From positions 113,705,833-113,769,832 of the forward strand of contig OW799233.1 in the NCBI GenBank assembly GCA_941918925.1: DNA of 64,000 bases. Direction: 5' to 3'. Each line of letters opens with the position of its first letter. Within the stretch, counting starts at the first letter, position 1. A program made the position numbers and the translations under genes. The notes below the pieces were generated by a model that made no database searches, was not told where the DNA came from, and saw only the letters and a list, made by a program, of their open reading frames with translations. Below, piece after piece: positions 23,516-35,945 of this stretch. This stretch comes from Phyto melanocephala (taxonomy: Eukaryota; Arthropoda; Insecta; Diptera; Rhinophoridae).

Positions 23516-24217
23516 CAAAGTAGTTCAGAAAAATGCCTTTAAAATGCTTTAAGATTGCCTTTGATTTGATATACATACAACACGATTTTTTTCTTTGAAA
23601 GTTTAAAGGTCATAATTGGTGACCTTTAAGTCGGGAAGCTATATCTCTGAAGCGTCTTTTTAAAAATTAAAATCAAATATATAAAATTCTTGTGTCGTGT
23701 TGTTTCATGAAATTTTGTGTGCATACCGAGTAGGCCTGAGAATAGCTCAACGTCTATTTTTCATATCCCTCAATGCCACGCCTTTTTCACGCCCCCTCAG
23801 GTAGGCAAAACTGCTGGAGCGATCTTCTTGAAATTTTCACATAATATAACTAAGACTCTGCTATGATCAATAGGATTTTTTTTTACTACACCTACTCTAA
23901 CGCCCACTTTTTTAATTATGTACTTGCATCGATATAGTTTTAAGTTTTTTTCTTCAAATTGTACACAATTTAAAGTCCAGCCAATGCAGAAATAAACGTT
24001 TGAGAATCGGTCAACATCTATTTTTCATACTCATAAAGGACTCATCAAAGGACAACTTATGCCTCACCTAAATAACGTAACGACTTCGATGCAATTTTAA
24101 ACTAAGATAGATCTGCGTACCGTAGAATACATATGGTTTACGTTTTTTTTTTCATGTACTCAGAGTAAGTAATTTTAATTGAACTAGAAAAATATTTCCT
24201 AGAAATAATTTAATTTA

Positions 24218-25416
24218 TGCGGAATGAAATTGCAACAAAATATAATATGTTACAGCTTTTTTAAAACTAACGTTAATTTTATTTCACTTTTTAAAAAAAC
24301 AATACATAATATTAATTTAATGTAAAAAAAATTTGGGGATTTTTTTTCAATAGCTGTTAAAAATATCGATGTTGACATTTTGAGGAGTTCCTTTTTAATA
24401 TTATCGATTAGATTTTTTGTATTTTTCGGTCTAAAGCCACTAGCATAAACTCCTTTCTTTAAATTAGACCAAAAATCTTCGATTGGACGTAATTAAGGGA
24501 CATTTGGAGGGTTTTCCTCTTTATGAACATATGGTATCTAAAGTGTGTCCATAGCTTCTACAGTTTTTCGAGCGTAATGGCTGGATGCTTAGTCTGGCCA
24601 GAAGATCACATTTAGGCCTATATGCATATTTTCTATTAAATCCTTCACTTTTGGTAAACAGTGCTCAATATATCGTTCAGAATTGACGGCCAAACCAGAT
24701 TCAAAAAACATTGGTTCCGACATTCCGTACGGACTAATTGCAAGCCATTGTAGTATTTTCTTAGGGAACTTTGAATGCTCCAAATATTTTGTTTTATCAT
24801 CAGTATGTTTCTTCTCTTCGAAAAAGTACTTTCCCTGCCATTCATTGCCATCTAGCGTAAAATTTGACTCATCATCCATCATTACATTCTTGGCGAAAAA
24901 TACATTTTTGACCAAACTTCTTAATCGTTTTCGTTGGGTAACCTCTTGCGCTTCGGAAACAGTAGGCTTATTCTTCCTGTTTTTCCATCACAATGAAACT
25001 TTCTTCCAAGCTCTCTATCCCGATTTAGTGATCTTACCTTCAGTAACTTTTCTGAGCTGAGACCTCTTCGACCAAACTGCACTTTCTTCCGGAGCCACGC
25101 TTTCTCTTTATGGTTTTTCTAGTTTTGTACCTAGCCAGTATTCTATATACCACATACCGATTTTCCCCTTGCTCTACAAAATGAGAAACAATATCCGAAG
25201 TTTTCTAATTAGTATGGCTTTTGAAAAAATTACAAATTGTTTCTCGACGTTGTTCTTCTTTTGTCGACATTATAAAATAATTAAATGTCAAACTAATGAT
25301 AAAATTGTCAAGGAAAAATGAGAAAACATGTCGTTATTTAAGTAAAACGGTAAAATATTAATAGCTTCAGTACTTTTTTTTCAGCGTTGAAAATTTTATT
25401 GCAATTTCATTCCGCA
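24218..25416 (-). mobile_element. Full-length Tc1/mariner-type element, DD37E group
   Basis: Terminal inverted repeats TGCGGAATGAAATTGCAA at both ends, flanked on each side by TA. Length 1199 bp is normal for the family, so this copy is full length although its gene is broken. Confidence 0.92.
24350..25270 (-). pseudogene. DD37E transposase pseudogene
   Basis: Start MSTKEEQRRETICNFFKSH at 25270, a few codons later a stop. The catalytic part is the best preserved: MMDDESNFTLDGNEWQGKYF at about 24870, then KILQWLAISPYG, ESGLAVNSERYIEHCLPK, IFWPD, ASSHYA and RPIEDFW. Between the aspartate of FWPD and the glutamate of PIED lie 37 residues (stop codons counted), giving the DD37E signature known from insects. 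At least five stops or shifts disable it. Confidence 0.87.
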
Positions 25417-25455
25417 TACGTTATATGGCAAAACAACCTTTGCCGGGTCAGCTAG

Positions 25456-26116
25456 TATATAATATATTTATTAAAGGCGGTTTTGTAGTCTATAGTTTTT
25501 TGTAGTAGTTAGTTTTTTTGTATCCAGAATAATAAATCAAAGTTAAGTGAAACTGGGAAAACGGGACACAAAACAAATATTTAAATATGTTAAACACACA
25601 GTGACAAAATCAATATACCCCACACCATGTTATGGTTGTGGTGAAAAACATCTTCACTTATAATTAAGTTTATATTTCTGGATTCAAAAATTTCAAATTG
25701 ATCACAAATATAAAAAAAAGAAACTGTCTTTAACATACATTGTTTTTAAATTTTTAAAAAATTCGCCTACAGAGATATAGCCTGCCGCCTAATAGGTCGC
25801 AAAAAATTACCTTTGAATATTAAGTCGAAGGCAATTTAAAAAAATTTCAAATGCAATCCTACTGAACTACATACCTATAACGCTTTTCCATAAAATGTTG
25901 ATTAAGTAAGTACAACTTTGTAAATTTTTATGCACTTTTTCCGATTTTCAAAACATCGAATTTTTATTATTTCTAAGATACACAATATTTATATGAAAAA
26001 TCCCAAAACTAAAAGCAGGTAAGGTAGACGACCCCTCAGTTGATTTGACAAAAATTATCCAACTATGAATATTATTAAAAATATCACATTTAAACTTTCT
26101 ATTTATATTATATTTA
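25456..26116. other. A/T-rich intergenic DNA, no gene seen
   Basis: No open frames of note and no repeat ends seen. Confidence 0.45.
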
Positions 26117-26336
26117 GGGCCATTATTACAACTTGCCTTTCGTTAAAGGCAGGATTTTGTCGGACCGATAAATAGCTTTGCATTATAGAGCCCTCATTTA
26201 TTATTTCTTTTATCCATTAAATATTATTATTATTAATAATAATAGTAATAAAAAATGGAAGTTTTGAAATTGCAAAGCTCTTTACTGGGCAGATAAAATC
26301 CTACCGTTAACTAAAAGCAAGTTTTAATAATGGCTC
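26117..26336. mobile_element. PIF/Harbinger-type (Tourist-like) MITE
   Basis: Ends GGGCCATTATTACAACTTG and, inverted, GAGCCATTATTAAAACTTG, with TTA on both sides: the GGGCC start and 3-bp TTA target are typical of PIF/Harbinger. The arms extend over most of the 220 bp, so the element folds back on itself around a central ATT-rich palindrome. A related copy is at 35946-36555. Confidence 0.82.
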
Positions 26337-26339
26337 TTA

Positions 26340-27383
26340 ATCTTTAATTTAATTTAAGACTACAAGTTGAATGTGATAACGACAGAATATCTAGGAAAAT
26401 TTGGTTATCCGATACTAGCAATTTCGAAACCAGCTATGGTTTCTTCATCAAACTTTTGCTCGGAACTACAAGTGTTGTGTGTAAATATCAACTATTTAGC
26501 TCAGTATTATATTGAAAATTGAAACCTAGAATTATTTGTCCTAATTGATTTCATGCCTTTTATATATCACTGATTTAGCACGAATATTATTGATGAATAC
26601 TTTAGTAAACAAATATGTTCGATGGATAAAAATATTTTGGAATTGTTTAAAAATTTTCGCACAGCACTGCCCAATCTGACATTGTCCGGTGAATACTCAA
26701 GTTGAGTAGAGATTTTGTCCTAACTATCCCATATGAGGGCCAGAGGAACTTAGATATTCTACAGGTGTAAACATCTGAGCGTAATTTTTTTTAGCGCCCG
26801 ATGTTTCTGGAAAATGCAAGCAGAGGCATTTTTTTAACCCCTGTTATCATTTGAATGTCCAACACAGAACCATTACTCGCGCATGCATTAACCATCACTA
26901 TATTTTCATAGATGTCTGAATGCCTTAATATTATAAACATTATGATAAAATGCTCATTTCGGTATACATATGTACGTCCCACATGGAGAGACATTAAAAG
27001 CTATTTATTCGTTATGCATTACATTACTTAAATTTTATTTGCCCGCTACCAACTTGTTTACATATGGGTATGATTTCTTTAAAGAAAGACGTAAAATTCA
27101 TTCAGTGCTGCTTATTTTTGATTTATTGCACTGAAATATTGAATGTCCAGAACTTTTATAAAAACTTTGTTTTATGTACCAAGCAGATTGTCGCTTTGTC
27201 GGTTTGCATCATAAAAATTATGTATTAAATGGTCCATTAATTAGATCATAAAATTATGTTAATTTATATAAAAAAAAAAACATTTGTTAAATTTAAATGC
27301 AACAAATGCAAATTTAAAAAATTTTTGTGTACAAAATTTAAACTCATATTTGTTTCCTATCCTTAAATTGTTTTGTTATCCCA
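26340..27383. other. A/T-rich intergenic DNA, no gene seen
   Basis: A slightly GC-richer stretch at 26650-26830 has no recognisable coding. Remaining frames are short. Confidence 0.4.
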
Positions 27384-27480
27384 TCCCACTATTAATATAA
27401 TAAATGTGAATGTTTGTATGTTTGAATCTCTGTAACTCCATCACGCAAAAACGACTGAAATGCACACAGATAACACATAT

Positions 27481-29284
27481 CGTCGTGCGGGAGTTTATGT
27501 GCTCTATCCGCCATTTTACACATTTCGAGTTAATTATGCCACTTTAGGTTTTCGACCCCAAATTTTTCAAATATGTAATCCGTTTTCGGCTATCGCATCT
27601 AGTTTCTGAGATAAATAGTGTCTGTTTTGTTCTATATCCCTCAAACCAGAATTTTTTTGTGTTTTTTTGCTCTATACGCCATTCAGTGGCATATAGAGCA
27701 AAATTTCAATGTAAAAAGTTGAAATGGATTTTTGATTGACATTTTGCTCTACGTGTAATTAATATACTGAATATAAATATTTTTCAAAATATTTTTCTCT
27801 TATAAAGAAGAAGAGTTTTTTCTTTTCAAACAGAATGCTGTTGTAAAGTATACTCTCTATTTCTCATAAAGAGAGGGATGTACAATTTTTGGCAAAAACT
27901 GACCCAAAGGAGAATGAAATTTAAGAATTCAATATTCATAGAAATGAGACGAACGGTCTTAAAAGGGAACGTGATGTAGATCGCCAGAATCAAGACCCTT
28001 TTACAGTTGTTGTATGTTTTGATTTGCAAAGCACTTTTAACCTTCCTAAAGGTTTTGCATCTTCATTTTATTATAGGCGTAAAATTAATGTTTATTATAT
28101 GACCGCTACAGTTATTTTCTCCAATAAGGAAAAATTTACTTATTGTTGCTTTTGGGATGAATTTAATAACGGTCGTGGAGGTAACGAAATAAGTAGTTAT
28201 ATATAGTATATATAAAGTACTAAATAATCTGGTGACAGAATACCCAACTATTGAAAATATAGTTATGTGGAGTGTTTCGTGCTTTGCCCAGAATAAAAAT
28301 CAAATGATATCCACGGCAATTTTAAAATTTATGTCGGACCACTTACAGATCAAAAGTATTGTTCAAAACTTTTCTGAGCCTGGACATTCACAAATCCAAG
28401 AGGTCCATTGCGTTCACAGTGCCTTAGATAAATATCTGAAACCTTTGGAAATTCACAGTATTTTGCCCCTCGTTAATTATTTGAAAAATTTTGAAACAAA
28501 TAAAATAAAAATTAAAATTATTGAAATGCAATTCACAGATTTTAAAAATTTTTCCAGGATATCCAACCAATTAAATTTTTCTATTGTTCCATTTACTAAA
28601 ATAAAACTTATTCAATATATCCAAAATAACTTATTTCAAATATCATATAAAAACTCAATCTTGCAGCCCTATTTTCAATTAGCAAAAATATTAAAAAAAG
28701 GTTGTCGAAACCAATTATCAGCTACGTTAAATAATTTCAAAATAGAGTTAGATATTATTAAAAAGAAAGAGTTAAAAATGAAAAAATTTCCGATCTAAAG
28801 TTGTTATTAAATTTTATATCTGAAATAGACAAAAATTAATATCTGAGCCAGATAAACCAATCTTAATTTAGTGCTTTTGTTAACTTGGTTATAATAATTT
28901 GAATATATTTAGTATTTACTTTGTGAATAGTTTTTATTTTTGGTTTTATCAAATGAATATATCGTTTTTTTCACAAAAATTTTAATTGTGTTTTATTTCT
29001 TTGTTAATGTCGTTTTGCTCTACGTGTATGTATTTGCAACGAAATTTGTTTAAGATGGCGTATGGAGCAAACAGGATTTTTATTAACTTTAGAAAATATC
29101 CCGTTATAACTGCCGTCGAGAAATAAAAAACATTTCGTCAGAATCACCTTCTCAAAACAAATATATGGTGTAAAAATTTCAAAATTCTATCGTATAGTTT
29201 TTTAAAAAATTATGTTAAAACTTCAAGATCGATTTTCTCAAAATACACTTTTGGCATATAGAGCACATAAACTCCCGCACGACG
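27481..29284 (+). mobile_element. DNA transposon of uncertain superfamily with 27-bp inverted ends
   Basis: Ends begin CGTCGTGCGGGAGTTTATGT on both sides (inverted) and match for about 27 bp. Flanks are ATAT on both sides, so the target duplication is either ATAT or TA. Motifs of the kind GCTCTA-NCGCCAT recur near both ends (27506, 27669, 27690 inverted, 29050 inverted) and TTTTGCTCTACGTGTA occurs at 27745 and 29013. Inside is a broken transposase-like gene. Confidence 0.85.
27854..28798 (+). pseudogene. Broken transposase-like gene (QNKN / GHSQ family)
   Basis: Two frames join. The first gives FTVVVCFDLQ, LPKG, SSFYYRRK and NGRGGNEISSYI, to 28206. The second (28232-28798) gives MWSVSCFAQNKNQMISTAIL, FSEPGHSQIQEVHCVHSALDKYLK and FTDFKNF. 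I recall this order (FDLQ, FYY-K, GANE, SDNC-QNKN, GHTQNE-D-H--IE, DFK) from uncharacterised, transposon-borne insect proteins. The FDLQ, SDNC and E-D blocks look like a DDE-type catalytic core, which is inference. Here the SDNC aspartate reads as serine. There is a stop upstream, a frameshift at about 28210 and no clear start. The lysine-rich C-terminus is intact. Confidence 0.65.
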
Positions 29285-29343
29285 ATATGTAGACTACATT
29301 TAATTCCGATAGCTACGCAGACGAAGTCGCGGAAACACTCTAG

Positions 29344-30712
29344 AAATATTTTTAACTAAATGCATTTATATATTTTAAATTTCAGTAGCCTGTAAGGAAA
29401 ATTGATTTTTAAGCTTAATAAATAATATAAAAAAAATTTTTTTTAATCAATCCTTTTAGCTAATTTTTTTATTTAAAAAATTTTTTTGGGCTCAATTTAT
29501 TTTGTAAAAAAATATCTTTGATTTATATTATATATAAAAACTTTTAGAATTATCTTTAATTTAAAAGAAAAAGTTCTTTATGTATTTCTACAACTAAAAT
29601 ATATATTAAAAATTAATCAATATTTACACAACATTTTGAAACTAAAAAACCAATTTTTTATATAATTTTAAGTCTACTTATATTTATTTAATTCACTGTG
29701 TTGTGATAAATAATACTGACCATGCCTATTGATTTCGGTTCCTTTTTGTATTTTTGTTCTTTTATTATCAAAAAAAAAAAATCAATAAATGAGTCCCGCT
29801 TGGCCAATTCATTAATGTATTTTTGACATTAAAAGGAAAACAAAAACAATAAATATGCTTAAATAATCTTGATTGCTAAAGCTAGTTTTTATCCTGCACA
29901 AAATCACTTGACATTTGCAGAAATTTTTGCAATGATTTATGGACTAAATTGTTATAAAAATAATGCCATGTAATACATGAATGTTTTTAATTGCATATTA
30001 TATTATTTATTTATGTGGAGAAAAACATTGTAGATTTTTAAATTTGTTCACTACAACGGACTTCCAAAATTTATGATATAACAAGATAAGACATGAAAAT
30101 TAAATTTTTTTTATTTCAAAATCTTTTCTAATAAACAAATCATATTTCTTTATTCAAGCGTAAGAAAGTTCGTTAGTTAAATTTATAAATATTTCTGTAT
30201 AATGAAACTGTGATATGTAGTGTGTGGTGTTACCAACATGTGTGGACAATTCTTCCAATAGTTCTCAAGTCCATCGCAGAGCTGCAGAATTGTTAGAGAC
30301 TTTATAATAATTAATTATATCTTATATATCCATTGACTGAATTATACAATATTGATTTGTTTTAATCAAAATTTAAAGATTGTTAATCAAATGACCGTTA
30401 TCTTATTTACGGCGCTATACTCCTCAGGGGAACATCGGGAATTAATATACATATATACTCTAGTTAGTTTAATATTTAAATACAAAATTAATTACTAAAA
30501 ATCAATTTAATTAAATTAAATAAAAAAAATTAAAAAATTAATGATTGTAATCCAAATTATGCTTTTTAATATTTTCTATGTCTTTTCTTTTGCCGACCTT
30601 AATCGAATGGCATTTTATAATTTCCAGGAAATATGAAATATGGAAATGAAATAAAAAAGGCTTTTTTTCTTTAATTAAGATAAATTAAATAAGAATTTTA
30701 TTTTATAACTAA
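29344..30712. other. Very A/T-rich intergenic DNA, no gene seen
   Basis: No repeat ends or coding motifs recognised in either strand. Confidence 0.45.
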
Positions 30713-31451
30713 CTAGCCAAACCCGGCGCGCGTTGCTACGCCCCTTAATGAATCGAAGTGCATTCTGAATTTTAATTGAATATCAAGTGCAAAAATCTAA
30801 AAATTATAATTTTTTTATGGGCGTGGCATTGCCCACTTTTCTAATCACCAAATTGTAAAGTCATAACAGCTCAATATGTGCGCAAAGCTTCAGAATAATT
30901 GGTCCAGTGCAAGTACCTCAAAATGATATCTTATTTTATGGGCGTGGCACTGCCCACTTTTCTAATCACGAAATTATTTAGTCATGACAGCTCGATATGT
31001 GTGCAAAGTTTCAGAAAAATCGGTCAAGTGCAAGTAGCTAAAAATGTTAACTAATTTTTTATGGGCGTGACCCCGCCCACTTTTTTTTATCACGAAATTA
31101 TAAAGTCATGACAGCTCAATATGCGTGCAAAGTTTCAGAATAATCAGTCCAGTGCAAGTACCTCAATATTAAAATTTTTTTAGGGGCGTGGCCCCGCCCA
31201 CTTTTTTTATCACGAAATTATTTAGTCATGACAGCTCGATATGTGTACAAAGTTTCAGAAAAATCGGTCATGTGCAAGTAGCTTAAAATGATAACTAATT
31301 TTTTATGGGCGTAGCCCCGCCCACTTTTTTCTACCCATAAACACTCCCTGGTATTTGTACAACAACTTGCCAAAGTTTGAGTCCGATCGGTTTTACAGTT
31401 TCGGAGTCTATAGCTAACACACACACAGAGTTTCACTTTTATATATATAGA
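30713..31451 (-). mobile_element. Helitron with a tandem-repeat body (5 units), minus strand
   Basis: CTAG terminus at 30713-30716 followed by GCGCGCGTTGCTACGCCCC (its 3' hairpin region), five GGGCGTGGC-GCCCAC units, the conserved leader, and the 5' end at 31451 (inverted TCTATATATATAAAAG). It sits between A and T. Same family as 20714-21699. Confidence 0.87.
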
Positions 31452-31502
31452 TTCGCATATTTTAATATTTCTACGAAATAAAACCTTTTGTATATAATCT
31501 AA

Positions 31503-31632
31503 CTAGCTGTGCCCGCGACTTCGTCTGCGTAGTTATAGGGATAAAATGAACACTTAGTATTAACCTAGATTGTTATTTATATATTTGTCAAATTTATCCA
31601 ACCATTCACATTTAATATACCTATTAGTAGGA
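31503..31632 (-). mobile_element. Miniature Helitron, 130 bp
   Basis: From CTAGCTGTGCCCGCGACTTC (3' end, inverted) to a 5' end reading TCCTACTAATAG on the minus strand. Same family as 16223-16469 with nothing between the two conserved ends but about 80 bp. Confidence 0.78.
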
Positions 31633-31699
31633 TTATTAATTTAAAAATTTGAATTTGAAAATAAAAAAGAAAAGTCAAAACTTGCAACAAAAATAAAAA

Positions 31700-31905
31700 T
31701 TTTACAAAACAAACAACCCGTTTAGGCTGTGATGATGAGTTTGCCAACGACTTTGCCTGGTTATCGCGATAAAATGTAGCCTATGTTTAATCTAGGTTGT
31801 TATCTGTCTATGTGCCGAATTTCATTTAGTTCCGTTTAGCCGTTTTTGCGTGATTGAGTAACAAATATCCAAACATTCAAACATCCAAGCATACAAATAT
31901 TTACA
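31700..31905 (-). mobile_element. Helitron fragment, minus strand
   Basis: Matches the body of the 16223 copy in inverse order: CAACCCGTTTAGGCTGTGAT, TTTGCCAACGACTTTGC, TTATCGCGATAAAATGTAGC, then CCGTTTAGCCGTTTTTGCGT. The CTAG end is lost. Confidence 0.65.
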
Positions 31906-31932
31906 TCTATATCTAAGTATGTATATTCTATA

Positions 31933-32886
31933 TCTATATATATAAAAGTGAAACTGTGTGTGTGTGTGTGTGTTAGCTATAGACTCCGAAACTGTAAAAC
32001 CGATCGGACCCAAGCTTTGGCAAGTTTTTGGGTGAAAAAAGTGGGCGGGGCCACGCCCATAAAAATTAGTTATCATTTGTAGCTACTTGCACTTGACCGA
32101 TTTTTCTGAAACTTTGCACACATATTGAGCTGTCATGACTATATAATTTCGTGATAAAAAAAAGTGGGCGGGGCTAAGCCCATAAAAAAGTTTTAATTTT
32201 GAGATACTTGCACTGGACCAATTTTTCTGAAACTTTGCACACATAATGAGCTGTCATGACTATATAACTTTTTGATTAGAAAAGTGGGCAGGGCCACGCC
32301 CATAAAAAAAGTTATAATTTAGAGGTATTTGCACTGGACCAATTTCTCTGAAACCTTGCACACATATTGAGCTGTCATGACTTTACAATTTCGTGATGAG
32401 AAAAGTGGGCAGTGCCAAGCCCATAAAAAAAAGTTATCATTTTCAGCTACTTGAACTTCACCGATTTTTCTGAAGCTATGCACACACATATTGAGCTCTC
32501 ATGATTATACAATTTTGTGATTAGAAAAGTGGGCAGTGCCACGCCCATAAAAAAAATTATAATTTTTAGCTACTTGCACTAGAGCAATTTTTTCTGAAAT
32601 TTTGCTCACACATATTGAGCTGTCATGACTATACAATTTCGTTATAAGAAAAGTGGGCAGGGCCACACCCATAAAAAAAAATAATTTTGAGGTACTTGCT
32701 CTGAACCAATTTTACAATTATAGAATTTCTTGATTTGAAAAGTGGGCAGTGTCACGCCCATAAAAAATATTTACATTTTCAGCTACTTGAACTTCACCGA
32801 TTTTTCTGAAACTTTGCACACATATTGAGCTCTCATGACTATACAGTTTCGTAATTACAAAAGTGGGCAGTGCCACGCCCACGCTC
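31933..32886 (+). mobile_element. Helitron with a tandem-repeat body (8 units), 3' end lost
   Basis: Intact 5' end TCTATATATATAAAAGTG after A, a long TG run, leader, then eight units. The last unit breaks off at about 32886 without the GC-rich hairpin or CTAG, so this copy is 3' truncated or was cut by a later event. Confidence 0.82.
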
Positions 32887-32889
32887 ACG

Positions 32890-33990
32890 GTTAGTATATT
32901 AGTGAGATTAACTAGTAAAGACAGTGACTGGTAAAAGTTGACTAATAAATAAAATAACTGTTTTTAATTATATTTTTATTTTACAAAATTAATTTTGAAA
33001 TAGTTTTTTTAAATGTTATTGAAGAACGAAAACAGTTGATGCTGATTAAAATAGAAACGAAAATATCGAACGAATGATGACGGTTCGAATTCTGGGTGAC
33101 ATCAAACAAATCAAGTAATCCGTACTTAAATCAATCCGTAGCGGTGTCAGAAGTATGGTAAGTACGGATTTTTTTAAACCTAGTACAAAATTCTTGATTT
33201 AAATCTTAATGTGTCAAGTACGAATTTCTTAATTTTAGGAATAGTTAAGCCGAAAAAATTTTGATTTTAAGTATTATTAGCTTGATTTAAGCCCGAACCC
33301 GTACTTGACGTAAGCTTAAAAAAAGATTAATTCAAGTATAAATGAGATTGAATTGATCAAAAGATGCGATTATTTCAAGAATTCGTAACTTGGTTTGATC
33401 GTTGTATAGTACAGTATCTTCACTACTTACCCTTTGACATTTTCTTAGCGATACGTTTCATTAAAACTAACGGACAAATCATGAAAGATAAGTTAACTCG
33501 GAAAATGCTACAGCTTTGTTGTCGTAAGTATTGTTACTTATAGCTAAAGTATGATAAACAAAATGAGATTTATAAAAACATACTTGAAAGTTTAAAGAGT
33601 GTGTTTGTCTAAGCAAATGTCTTAAAAATATAAGTTTGTTTTAAATTAGAGAGAAATAAGACTTAATATAAGAATTTAATTCTTATTTTGATAGTCTTCT
33701 ACTTGATTTTGTAAAGCAATCCCGTTTTGTACTTGTTTTAAGAAAACCAGAAATAAATCGTACTTAAATTTTTAAGCACGATCTTGGCTTAAATTAAGAA
33801 TTTAATTCTTGGATTTAGAACATTATTTTTCTTTCTGTGTAAACACTATGGTATTATCTCTTTATACAATACTGAAATATGTATTATTTTCTTTGTGTAA
33901 CTTCGATTTAATAAAAATTTACTTTCTTAAATTAAGTCTTTCAATGAAACCTACAGAATTTCTTCGTTAGCAGTGATACTACTCACTCTT
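32890..33990. other. Unclassified stretch rich in GTACTT/AAGTAC motifs
   Basis: The words AAGTACGGATT, AAGTACGAATT, CGTACTTAAAT and CGTACTTGAC recur on both strands between 33110 and 33780, as in a MITE with subterminal repeats, but I found no matching pair of ends. No open frame. Confidence 0.4.
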
Positions 33991-33992
33991 TT

Positions 33993-34909
33993 TATACCCT
34001 TCACCTGTGGTGCACAAGGGTATATATAACTTTGTCATTCTGTTTGTAATTTCTATAATTTTTATTTCCGACCCCATAAAGTATATATTTTCTAAAAGCT
34101 TATGAATAGAAGAGTCGTCTTAGCCCTGACCGTCTTTCCGTGTGTTGGTTTAAATCAACTTTTAGAAGCAACCATATGTTCCTCAGACCTATGTATGGTA
34201 TCAATCTCTTTGAAATATCCAGGAATAAATCGCTTTTGAAATTCAGCGCAATCGCCCTATAACTTTCTGAGATATGAGCAAATAAACGCAACTTTCTCTG
34301 TTTTTCCCCATATTTTCACCACCAAAATTAAAATTTTTCAGCCATAGAATAATTTATAGGTACTTTTGTCACTTTTTGTAGATATAATATGCCTCTAGAG
34401 ATATTCGTGAAAAATTTTGGATAAGCGGGCTCTAATCGGTAAAGTTATTTTAAATATATATTAAAAAAATTTACAAACGAAAACCAAATTTTTTCAGCTT
34501 CTAGAAAACCGAAAGAGTCAATATTGGTATTATCTGAAAGGACTTGACTATCGCAATATAAGGCACTATAAAAAAATTAAAACTCAAGATGGCCGCCACT
34601 ACAAAATGGCGGAGAATAAATTTGTATATGAGCCAAATCTGGTATTTAAAAATGTAACTTCTTGAACCCCCTCAATATTGGGCATGACCAGTAAAATACA
34701 GTAAATTAAAAAAAAAAAAAATCCAAGATGTCGTGTAATACAAAATGGCGAAACAAATTTTTTTAACCCCATCAATAAGGGAAATAATAAAGAAAAATGG
34801 CATATAACATGAAATATAGGTTAAGCTACGATGTAGGATTATTATTTATGTACATTATGGCAAAGGGTATTATCAGATTCGGCACGGTCGAATATATAAC
34901 TCTTACTTG
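33993..34909 (+). mobile_element. DINE-1-like element, type 1
   Basis: TATACCCTTCACCTGTGGTG start, ACCCCATAAAGTATATAT block, CCAAGATG/AAAATGGC repeats, GGGTATTAT, hairpin ATTCGGCACGGTCGAAT and CTTACTTG end. Its body aligns with 9442-10428 nearly throughout, apart from a small deletion near 34690 and a shorter tail. Confidence 0.82.
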
Positions 34910-34919
34910 GTTTGTAAAG

Positions 34920-35260
34920 TTTTTTCCTATGTATACATAATATGAATTTAGAATAAAAAGTTATGGGTGGAGGTGGGCGTTAAAGTGAGCTTCTAAACTT
35001 AATATCCTGGCATTTTAATAAAATGTACCAGAAAGCTATATATGCGAAATTTCATTATCTAATTCTGTTGCTTATGTTAGATTTGAAATGACATTGATAG
35101 CAGATTATCTGAGATGTGGGCGTTAAAGTGAGTATGTCACCTTCATCCATCAATATTTAAATTAAAAAAATATGAATTTGCTTTGAAATATTTTTTATAT
35201 ATACATATATTTCAGCCGAATTTGCCACTGCGTATGCTTTAAGTCTACCCTTTATAATAC
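34920..35260 (+). repeat. Fragment with GTGGGCGTTAAAGTGAG motifs, type 2 DINE-1-like
   Basis: GGAGGTGGGCGTTAAAGTGAG and GATGTGGGCGTTAAAGTGAG occur twice about 130 bp apart, with CTAATTCTGTTG-like text as in the type 2 copies. No ends found. Confidence 0.45.
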
Positions 35261-35930
35261 ATTTCAAATAAATTCAAACGAACTTTAATAATATTCTTTG
35301 GATTTTTTTTAACATTTTTTACTACCGAAAGTATTTATGTTGCATACAACCTTTACAAACTAAATGAATAATCAATTACCCAGAACAATGTTTATGATAG
35401 TCACGCATGTAAGCATTTAAATTGATTTTTTATTTTTACTTGTTTTATTTACATTTGTTACTCTTTCTTTTAATAAAAAAGATTTAATTTATTTCTAACC
35501 TTAAACTCTCTGTATAACTAAATGTAACTAACTAACTAACAAACTAACTATATGTATAGTAAATAACGTTGTCAATAGCAAACAAAATTCTAATTTTGTA
35601 GTTTCATATGTGCACATGTATATAATATTGGTTTTGCTTGTTTTTTGACAATCATACAAAATAAAATTTAATCATTCGGATAATCTTTGCTAAAGCAATA
35701 GCAAATATGTTTAGTTGAGTATGTAAGCAGATAAATTTATGACACCATGTTAAGTACAAGGTCAAAGATTAACAAACAAATTATAGTATTATATTAAGCT
35801 AATGTGAATCCTGCAGGACTACTTTGTGAAACTGTAGTTTTGAAAGTTTCAATATTGATTAGATTGTACCAACTTATGTTGATTTGAAGAAAACTTTAGT
35901 TGTGTTTCATTTATAATTTAAATTTTAATA
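35261..35930. other. A/T-rich intergenic DNA, no gene seen
   Basis: Contains a short AACT repeat at about 35525-35550. Nothing else recognised. Confidence 0.4.
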
Positions 35931-35945
35931 GTGTTTTCACACTTA

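Larger units (their letters stand above)
23666..25455 (+). mobile_element. Helitron, third type, split by a Tc1/mariner element
   Basis: Starts near TATATAAAATTCTTGTGTCG, has GCCACGCC and ACGCCCACTTTTTTAA tracts in its body, and ends TTGCCGGGTCAGCTAG followed by T, a standard Helitron end. The DD37E element occupies 24218-25416, leaving only 37 bp of Helitron on its right. The 5' end is less certain than the 3' end. Confidence 0.65.
27384..29343 (+). mobile_element. Helitron split by a 1.8-kb DNA transposon
   Basis: Left part 27384-27480 starts TCCCACTATTAATATAATAA and continues as in the copy at 16223. Right part 29285-29343 ends with ACGCAGACGAAGTCGCGG and a CTAG. The rest is a foreign insertion, so the Helitron itself is only about 155 bp. 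Confidence 0.78.

Noticed and set aside
27826..28029. 67-codon minus-strand frame within the 1.8-kb transposon
   Set aside because: It lies opposite the transposase-like pseudogene, whose motifs are on the plus strand.
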